This document shows positions 55,279-64,000 of a stretch of 64,000 bases of DNA, piece after piece. The DNA is from Marthasterias glacialis (Eukaryota; Echinodermata; Asteroidea; Forcipulatida; Asteriidae). Every line of letters starts with the position of its first letter. Positions within the stretch are counted from its first letter, which is position 1. Position numbers and translations under genes: made by a program. The notes under the pieces were generated by a model. The model was not told the DNA's origin and did no database searches. It worked only from the letters and a program-made list of their open reading frames with translations. The DNA lies in contig OU452230.1 of NCBI GenBank assembly GCA_911728455.2, positions 5,750,512 to 5,814,511 on the forward strand, read 5' to 3'.

Positions 55279-56685
55279 CTGTGACAATAAAGGGGTAAAA
55301 AGAAAGAGAAACAAAAAACAAAAGTTGAATCAATTGTCAATTACGAATGATATTTCTGCTGCAGGCCATTACGTGGAAGAAGACAGACATCGAGCGAACC
55401 CTCTCTTTTCGATGACTGTGGGGTTTCCAGGAATATTTCGTGTGTCTATATAGGAGAAGAGTGGGGAAATGTTTTTAAATACAACAGACGGAAGTATACA
55501 AAATGCATATACTTTTCCATTTTGCAGGCACTGCAGGTAATGGATGAGGGATATTTTCAGACATGGTGAGCTCGAATTCGCTCCCCTGTGTAGTCCTATA
55601 ACAAAAGGGAAGCGCAAGAACAATTTGATCTCCCACCGGACAGTTCTAGAGAGAGAGGGAGATGCTCCACAAGGAAATTTGTGTACAAAGTCTATGAGAA
55701 AACAATTAAGTACAGGGACAAAGGAACGAACAGTAGAGGTATTGTATTGCCAAGTGTGTTTCTGACACAATGGTGTGATCAATCATTGTGACATGTGCTG
55801 TCTAGAGTATACTAAAGAGTGAAGTAGTCTCTCTCTCAAACAAGAGCGTCTTGAGATCTCTGCTAAATGGATGTTTTTGAGAGTACATCGGGTTTAAAGG
55901 TAAAATATAGAATTGGTAAAGCTGATAGTGCGGTGTACCTGTACTTCATAATTGTGATTCAATATATACACATGACAAAAAAAAAAGAAAAAGAAAAAAA
56001 AAACATGTGAAAATTTGGGCTCAATCCGTCGTCCGAGTCAGGAGAAAATAGTGAAAAATCGTACACACTTTTCAGCATGTAAACACATTCTCCTTCATTT
56101 TGATTGTTTACACTCGAAATTAAAATCAGGGTCTTCAAATTCTATTTTCTCGACTTTGACAGAATTCAGACAGAAATATTTCTATGGAAGATTGGTACTG
56201 GTATGAACTTCATAGTCAGTAAGCTTTCAGACTGGTACTAACAACAAACTTTTTGTATGAATACCAATCTTGTATTCTACCTTTAAACACCATTAGTGAA
56301 TATTTTGCTAGGGGACGCAAACTGCCAGTGACTATTTGAAACTCTGTCACGTCTCTGAATCGTGCATTCTTAACTCATCACGAATAATTAAGAGCATTGT
56401 TCTTAATGTGTACACTTTATTTTTTTATGCGGGGAGGGGGGAGAGGACACGGCCATGAAGAGTTAAGATCTTTGGGCAGCAAAATACCAACAAATCAGTA
56501 ATTAATGGATTGAGAAAAACCCACCGGCACTGTATGGGTACAAACACTTTCGGCATAGAGAAGGATCATTTCTCTATTGCTTTCAGGGAATTTCTACCGT
56601 AATTCACACAACAGACCACTTTGACTCATTTGTGGTAATTAACCAAACACATGGATCAGGCAACTTATCACGGAACGAACGAAGG

Positions 56686-56791
<106 letters not shown>

Positions 56792-58539
56792 CAGAGATAC
56801 AGCGACAGATTTCCCTGAAGATCTCAGTCATTGTGAAGCCACAGTTTCTGATTTTATTATTAGATTCTATCATCAGCTTTATGACTTGGTGATTGATTCG
56901 TCGTCCCCGCATGGAGAATGATAACAACGCGACTGTTTCTTTTACGAGAAGAAACATGGGTCAGGCATTGAACTGAGATTGGTTGGTGGTTGCCTTACAC
57001 AAAGTGTCGCTAGGCCTTCATGTACGATGAGAGTCAACGTAATACTGTTTGCTTCCCTTCCTCAACGCAGATTAATTTTGTCGAAGTGAAAACATACAAA
57101 GAGGTCAAGATTTGGGCTCGCGAAGTAGAATTTCCAGCAGGAAATAATACACGTTCAATGAAGCTTTACAATCCACTTCTTAGCCTAGTTGCCATCTCTA
57201 TAACACACCTCCACCAGTAGTATTTTATGTAATACAATTTCATATAAAAATAAGTACCAGAATTTTGTTTTGTTTTTATAGCCTCGGAACGGTTGCATAG
57301 TTTAAAGAGATTCATTAGTGTATCATGTTTTGCTCGGCTGGGCCCCAATGTCACAGCTCTGTATACAGCACATATCTTTATTTTGCAGACAAAAACCAAG
57401 CTATCAGCTACGGTGCTACCAGCATGTATTGCTTGTGATTAGTCACGCGCCGATTGCTGTCTTTCAGCAAAAGAGAATCCCCTCGTGTGACTAACTAGAA
57501 TCCTTCTGCACTCTATAACAAAATCCCACACCGTGGTGTTCAGTTAACTTGACCATAACGCCCAGACTGTCGGACTCTGGTGGTAGCCTCTGCCTGATCC
57601 CTTGTTAAGCTAAAATCAGTTTACTGGTGCAGTCCCGAATCAGAGTCAAACAGAACAGTTATATTTTGATGGTTTTAGATAATTTATGCAACATTCAGAG
57701 TTGGGCAACTGTATAAAAATCTGCTCTATGTTTGCAGAATACCAGTGCAATACTGGTATGTATTTATCATCCGAACCAAGTGATATTAAAACCAGGAAAA
57801 GTACTGTGGAAGAGGGTAGGTTAAGAATTGTTATTACCTGTTAATAATAACAATAAACAATTGATCTCTTTCCTGGTACTAACTCAGATTCCTCACCTAC
57901 GATCAATGCTGTACAAAACATACCTGAAAAACGCACTGTCAGCAAATCACAGCACCGAGGAAAAAAGATAGACAAATACAAAATAATCCGAATAAAATAT
58001 AATAAACAAAACCAGAACAAACAAAAACCGGGAAATGTAATTTAAATCTTGATATGACGCCTTTACTCTGTCATTCGTATATCAATTTATGCCTCGAAGG
58101 TCGCGCAATACAAACTCTTTTTCATCAATGTACATTTTTTTTATGTTTACAATTGTTCCTTTCAGGGTAAGACGCAATTAATATATCACACGCATCTTTT
58201 CTTCAGTTGCCACGGCGACGAAGGTTTTTTTTATTTTTCCCTTTCCCATTTTAGATGACGTGGTATTCACAGGAGCTGGTATTCCCTGTAGGTGAGCTAC
58301 GGTCTGGTACAATTATTTTCCAGGCGAGTAGTAGCCTAACGCGCTCGCTAGATACTCGCAATGATAAGATGATAATCAACATCGTATAGGGTACATTCAT
58401 ATATGCATAAATGGAGATGTCTTGCCCGAAATATTCGTTTCTATGTGCTATAAAGCTTTCTGTACATTATAATTATAACAGATGTTAATAAATAACATTC
58501 TGATCCCCGGTGCGAAAAATTAACATCTATTATAATGTT

Positions 58540-58720
58540 TGCGTTACCCGCTGCCATAATAGGATTCGAACTGCCTCTAGCTGCCAGGCAATCTCGGTAG
58601 TCTAGTTGGTAAGACATGTGCTCTAGAAAGGCGGGGGTCGTGGGTTCAAATCCCACCCGAGGAATATGTCTGTGAGTTTTGGTCACAGGACTCGAGAAAG
58701 TACCGAGTATCAGTGCTTAA
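58540..58720 (+). repeat. tRNA-derived SINE, third family
   Basis: The head is 'aatctcggtagtctagttgg', then 'taagacatgtgctctagaa' and B box 'gggttcaaatccc', followed by 'gtctgtgagttttggtcaca' and 'gactcgagaaagtac'. It matches 22810-23000 on the opposite strand. Confidence 0.75.
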
Positions 58721-59214
58721 CAAACATCGGTGTATGGGTAAAAAGAAAACCACAAATAATATTTCTATACATTGATGTTCAAATAACCTTCCCAACATTG
58801 TGAATCTCAACTAATCTTTAAGAAGCGAATTTTGTTTTAGATTTTTCGTTGTCCTCTGTGCAGGCTACATCGCTCAGTTTGTTTGAAGATACTTTTTTTT
58901 TTAAAAACATGCTACTTCTTCAGTCCTGTAGCAAAACCTGAGTTCAACCTGTTATAAAATGATAATTTGTATGTCACGGCATGATCGATGGGTGTTGCCC
59001 CCTTATCGGACATATTCAACTGACACCTGGCAAATTATTCATACCCTATGATAAACACCAAACAACAGCCTCATTATGACCGTATAAAATTGCAGTACTA
59101 ACAGCTTCTTGGAACTGGAAAGCTGAGTGCGAGGCAATCGATAGAATTAATGTCCCCTTCAGTAAAAGTAACCGAACCTCAGCGGCCCAGAGTCGAAAAT
59201 GTAGCTGACTGTGC

Positions 59215-59440
59215 ATAACATCGCCGGGGCATATTAGCTCCTGGCTTTCGTGAAGGCACTGGGTTCCACGGTGCGTGCACCACAAAACGGGCCGATCGTG
59301 TCCCGATACAAACGTCTACCCTCGCCCCCACGGGGGCTGAACCGCGCTGTCCCGGTGAGCCGGAAAACCCGTCGCCGGGAACTTTTCTCCACTCCGTGCT
59401 CACACGAAAGGCGTATCAGACACGAGCACGAAAATAAATT
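59215..59440. other. GC-rich, CpG-rich patch
   Basis: About 225 bp that is far richer in G+C and CpG than its surroundings, open in several frames on both strands, with the palindromic 'cgcccccacgggggc'. It could be a regulatory CpG island, a diverged insertion or an undetected exon. None of the translated frames resembles a known family to me. Confidence 0.4.
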
Positions 59441-60294
59441 CTGCCTGAAGGCCATTTATTAATGTCATCCATTATTTGCACCTGATGTTCGTAATAATTT
59501 TCGCGCGGGAATAGAAGGAGGAGGGAGCAAAAGAAAAAAAAATACAACAAAGTCCCGGGGCTGTTTATGGATGGACGATGCTTCAATTTAGGGGATACCG
59601 AGGTACGTGCGTCAAATGTCACCACATACGCGAGATAAACTAATCAATAATGGGACATCAACAAAATGACAGAAGTAACGGTGTCAGAGAAACTACCATT
59701 TCAGTTTCAGTCCACTCGGTGGACGCATGATTGATGCGGTACAAACTTTGTTGGTCTTTGCAGTTTTTGATTCTCCAATAGGGCTTTTTATTTTTCAATA
59801 GGGCTTATACTTGATACGTTAACAGAACAACATCAGTATATCAATTCCTATAAAAACGCCATTTAGACAACGAGATTTCCGATCCATGTGTTCCGTATTT
59901 AATACAAGAACCGTGCCCGTGTCCGTGAGTAGAGTTGACTAATGACACCGCCGAGGCTTCCATCAACTCCATCGGCACTATTCAGAACCACCACTTTTTC
60001 CAAATTTGACCGCCGTTGTTACCCGCAGACTGAAAGTAACAATGACCAAAATTGCCCGGAAGGGTCAAAATGATGACAGACACAAATTGTGGGCACAGAA
60101 CGAACAGTGTGCTGTATAATGGGTGTGATTGTGTAAGGGCACCATATATTATTATATTATTAACTTATATCAACTTATATTATTACGATGATGTCTTTTG
60201 ATGTATTGAGACCTATTTCTACCAGGTTTAGGGTGTAGGCTAGTGCGGTTTACAGAGACACCATGTAAATAAATCTCTCTGTGAGTTGTGGTGA

Positions 60295-60365
60295 TTCTGA
60301 AAAGAACAAGTGCTTCAACAACTCGACGTTTCGATCAGTATGCTCTGAGTGTCTTCAGGAGAAAG
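60295..60365. repeat. 'cgaaacgtcg' palindromic repeat, copy 2
   Basis: 'aactcgacgtttcgatcagt' followed by 'gctctgagtgtcttcagga' matches 43205-43250. Confidence 0.55.
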
Positions 60366-61786
60366 GTTCAGCGTGTGGTTATGGTCGGGGGCAAACCTCA
60401 ACCATTTCAATGTTACTCAACAGACAGTGGTAAATACAAATGTTTTGTCTTAAATTATCACAGTGGTGCTTTACTTACGTACATGAAGGCGGAAATGTCA
60501 ATAACTGTTTATGTGCTTAAGAAACGACCGCATAAGCCAAAACGTAAACCAAAAAAAAAAAAAAAAAAAAACACCTTTTACCAGCTTCACACCAAGTAGA
60601 AAAGAAAACAGTGTGTACTGTGACGAATAAAAAGTCGTCCCTTTTTTATTGTTGATTTAATATTAAGAGACCCTGGGTTGACAACTGTCAAGACGTGAGT
60701 GGCCAGCCCACGAATGCCTGACAATGAAGAGCTTCTAAAACATAAAATCCGACGTTTCACGAGTGAGTCAATGATCTTTACATTATAGAGAGTAGTTTCA
60801 AGTGACGACCAAGGATTCATCAATCTTGGAGTGCAATTTCGTCTGCTCATCATGCATGACAGTAAGTCCATGCTGATGCTTGAGTGTCGCATGAATACTG
60901 AATTTACGTGATAAGCACTGTTATCCAAGATGGCGTCAAGAGTGACGAGCCCGTGCCCTGTGCTGGGTAAAGCATGTACATGCGCAGTGCATCGATCCCG
61001 TCTTTGGTCTGTTTTCAAATCACGTCCACTCACTCATAAAATGTTCAGCGATGCTGAGTATTTACATGGCCGACACCGTGAAATCTCGAGTATTCTCGCG
61101 AGCCATCACTCGTAATAGTATGCCGAGCACGAACGGCAGGAACCCTTTTGCAGAAGCGGAATACTAAGATCTTCCGAGAATATCATAAGCACCTACAAGT
61201 GGAGACAAATAGACTAGCTTCTGTTAACGGTCGATGGTAGATCTGTGACGGAAATGGTTTAAATCAAGCGATTGTTTTATCAAGAATTTTAGTACCAATG
61301 CAGACGGCAGCGCAAGTGTCGCACCTGTTTTATAATTATAATCTTCTTTCAAACGAAAAAAAAATAATAATAAAAGTCTCCTTCAATTCATCGAATTAAA
61401 AAAAACAACGAACCAAGCATATAGTTGTTCCAGAGCCAAGTATAAAAACTAGTGTTTGTGGATTTTATTAATTGTTTTGGTCAATTGTAGCACACTGGGA
61501 ATGTACGGGGGATGCCCTAAGGCTCGCGAATGTACATGGGAGATTGGTGGCTGCGCATTTAAGTGTGAAGATGAATTTCTTCAAACTGGCAGTCATTAAG
61601 ATTGTGCAAGCGTGCATGCACTTCAGCGTGTCAACTACAGTTTTCTTTTACACCCCGTGGCATTAACACGGGTTCCATCAAAACGAAGCAGTACATGCTG
61701 TGAGAGCCCGGCAGGGGAAAGAAAGAAGAAAATAGAAGAAGAAAAAAAATATATAAAAAAAGATAACTAATGAGTGGCCATCAAAC

Positions 61787-61984
61787 ATGGCGGACACAAC
61801 AACGATGTCATTCAGTGTTCCTATCAAAAAAAAAACGCGGCGCAGTAGAGACATGCGATACGTGTATGCTTCAGGGCAGACAAATATGCATGGCTGGCAC
61901 ACACAGGTGATGTTGGTCCCTCGACGGCCGGCGTTGAAGGGCCAGGAACAGCTACAGGTCATCTCCGAGACAGGAACTATATGA
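61787..61984 (+). other. Unassigned 65-codon open frame with strong ATG context
   Basis: ATG in the context aacATGGCGG opens a 65-codon frame (MADTTTMSFSVPIKKKTRRS ... SETGTI). The sequence is moderately GC-rich against its flanks and is hydrophilic. It could be a small protein, a first exon (several CAG|GT sites occur) or chance. No family is recognised. Confidence 0.2.
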
Positions 61985-64000
61985 ATAGTGTTGTTCCGCT
62001 TTTTTTTTTTTTTTTTTTTTTGTGTGCATGGGAATCGAAAGGTCAAGGAACGGGCACCTTCCGATTTGCACTTATCGATTGGCCCTGGAATGACGTCATA
62101 ACAAGCACTTATGCGTTTCAACAGCCTTAAAATATTAGTTGGGAGTTGTTATTGCTGTAGTCCTCAATTCGTGAGGAGATATGGAATAAGACAATTGAGA
62201 ATACATGTATATCGGCAAGAGCCGAAGATAAGACAATTTGGATTTGTTTAGACAATTTGCTTCAGGTCAACGACATAATCACTGGCCCGGGACGTCGTTT
62301 CGGCTGACACTTTTGATCAATGTACGTGTGCCTGTAAATAATGAAGGACACCCTCCGTGTAGTTGATACAGATGCCTCCTTACCGTTAATATCGGAAACA
62401 ATATTGACACTGAGGACACTGTCTTTATCACCATCTATACTTTTGACAAAAACACTTTACCTAGTCTCGGAAAAATGTCAACACAATTTCTGATGTTTGA
62501 TACCATTTTGAAAGGGATAACATTTAAGCTCTCAACTTTTCAAGGGGAAACAAACAACAAACTTTTAATTGAATATCTGCTAAATTAAACATCGTGTTAA
62601 CGGCTACAGAATTGGTGTAGCTCTTGAACATGATATTAGGCTTATTTAAACTGATAACTTAAGACCACAAATACAAACACAATTTGTGTGAAAATGATAG
62701 TGCACTAATTTCTTTCCAGGGACGAACGGTTATTGGTACAAATTGTACATCAAAATCATAGCGTTCATTTTAAATAACGTCTATTTTGATAACGACTAAT
62801 GTTTTACTAATTCTCTAAAAGCACTTTAAAAAACACTATTCAGACATTTCCCCGAAAACATTCATACTTTGAACAGTGTTGTTCAACGTTTTTCAACAAA
62901 TTTCGAATATACTTTAGTAAATTTGTATTTCAAGACTTAGCGAACATGGGTCTGTAAATGTGAGAAGGCAATTATTTGATTTAATACTCACAACAGTTTC
63001 AAATTGTCGCAAACAATTCAAGTGGCGAACAGCAATTATTCCTTCTCGTGAAAACAAACATAGTCTGACTGAAAGGAACTGCACTGGTGAAAAAAATAAT
63101 CAATTAATACACTGACATTTTCCCTTGCCTGAACAACCCTCCCAAGCTGACGCAAAAAAGAAAAAAAAAAAAAAAAAAAATCCAACCTGTTTCCATATCA
63201 ACCAGCTCCCCACACGAGCAGTTCTTTTGATAAGTTTTTCTGAAAATCATACATTATTGTAGCATTATTGTCATGTTCAATCGACGAGCAAGAAGACAAG
63301 CAGTGACAATGCGCGCGAAGGCAGTCGAACCTAGAGGCGGTAATTAACCGTCTGATCCCGTACCAAACGCATTACCCTAAGCCATGGCTATTTCAAGCAT
63401 TGGTATTTCTATGATAGAGAAGAACGTAGGTTTTCTCTTTTGATTCTATTTTATGTTTTGATCGATTAGCATTAGAGCCATGGAACAGAGCCAGGAAGAT
63501 CTGTTGCTGCTAGCGGGCAGAGGGTATACGATGGGTTCCTGACCACGGTTTATTATTTTGTTGAGTGACAATCCTTAACTACGGGGATGGGAAAAATTAA
63601 TTACTGTTATTTGTTGTTTAATTTCCTTATCAATTTGAATGTGACAAGTTTGAAAGAATGTATACGCGGTTTGCGAATGTACGCTTATGCATGACAAGAA
63701 ATTTCCGGAGAAGATTTAAAGATTAAAGTAAATAAAAAAAAATAAAAAAAATCATATATTCAATAGCATTTCTTGACAGGCAATCTCAATCTAAATTACG
63801 TCATTTTCCTCCTTTATTTTCTTTCTCTCGTATCAAGCAACAGTAATTGCAAAAAAGAAAAAAAATCCTTCATCCTTTATTCCCTTCCACCCTTGGGCGC
63901 TCTCGTATGAATATGTGATGCCTTAAGCCATAGCGTCTTTATTCTATTAAATCAATATGATACCGAAAGTTGCTGCAATTGGTGAATCGTTGTGCTAAGC

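Noticed and set aside
60587..61033. 148-codon minus-strand frame near the right edge
   Set aside because: It has no recognisable domain, no resemblance to KCNN, and probably represents non-coding or repeat sequence read by chance.

Overview
This window is animal nuclear DNA. The genes are split by GT-AG introns, the sequence is AT-rich, gene density is low, and it is full of tRNA-derived SINEs and short inverted-repeat elements. Gene content and repeat style suggest a marine deuterostome, most likely an echinoderm. The species cannot be fixed from sequence alone; a hemichordate or amphioxus is less likely but possible. All three genes I can support lie on the minus strand.

Region 1 (1-16833) is the 5' part of a laminin beta-type gene: 14 coding exons giving 827 codons. 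It encodes a signal peptide, a laminin N-terminal (LN) domain, five LE (laminin EGF) modules, the beta-type LF/domain IV, LE6 and the start of LE7. The gene runs off the left edge mid-codon. Its introns hold SINEs and several inverted-repeat elements.

Region 2 (22097-31495) is a complete four-exon gene for a 296-residue protein with the fold signature of class III extradiol dioxygenases (LigB superfamily, distantly related to MEMO1). All splice phases agree. Its introns and 3' flank are packed with nested repeats.

Region 3 (41998-55278, continuing off the right edge) is the 3' end of a small-conductance calcium-activated potassium channel gene (KCNN/SK). A 70-bp exon encodes the end of the calmodulin-binding region. 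After a 12.7-kb intron, a terminal exon encodes a coiled coil followed by a long polyglutamine tract. No further upstream exon was found in 55279-64000.

The three genes have no evident functional link: extracellular matrix, a cytosolic enzyme, and a membrane channel tail. The rest is intergenic or intronic repeat-rich DNA. The best-resolved elements are two 248-bp hAT-type MITEs, each with a perfect 8-bp target duplication; a PIF/Harbinger-like element with a 3-bp duplication; a family with AATAGACC termini, one copy of which interrupts a SINE; a fold-back element inside another inverted-repeat element; and a 149-bp tandem repeat. No rRNA, functional tRNA, CRISPR array, prokaryotic feature or viral gene was recognised.
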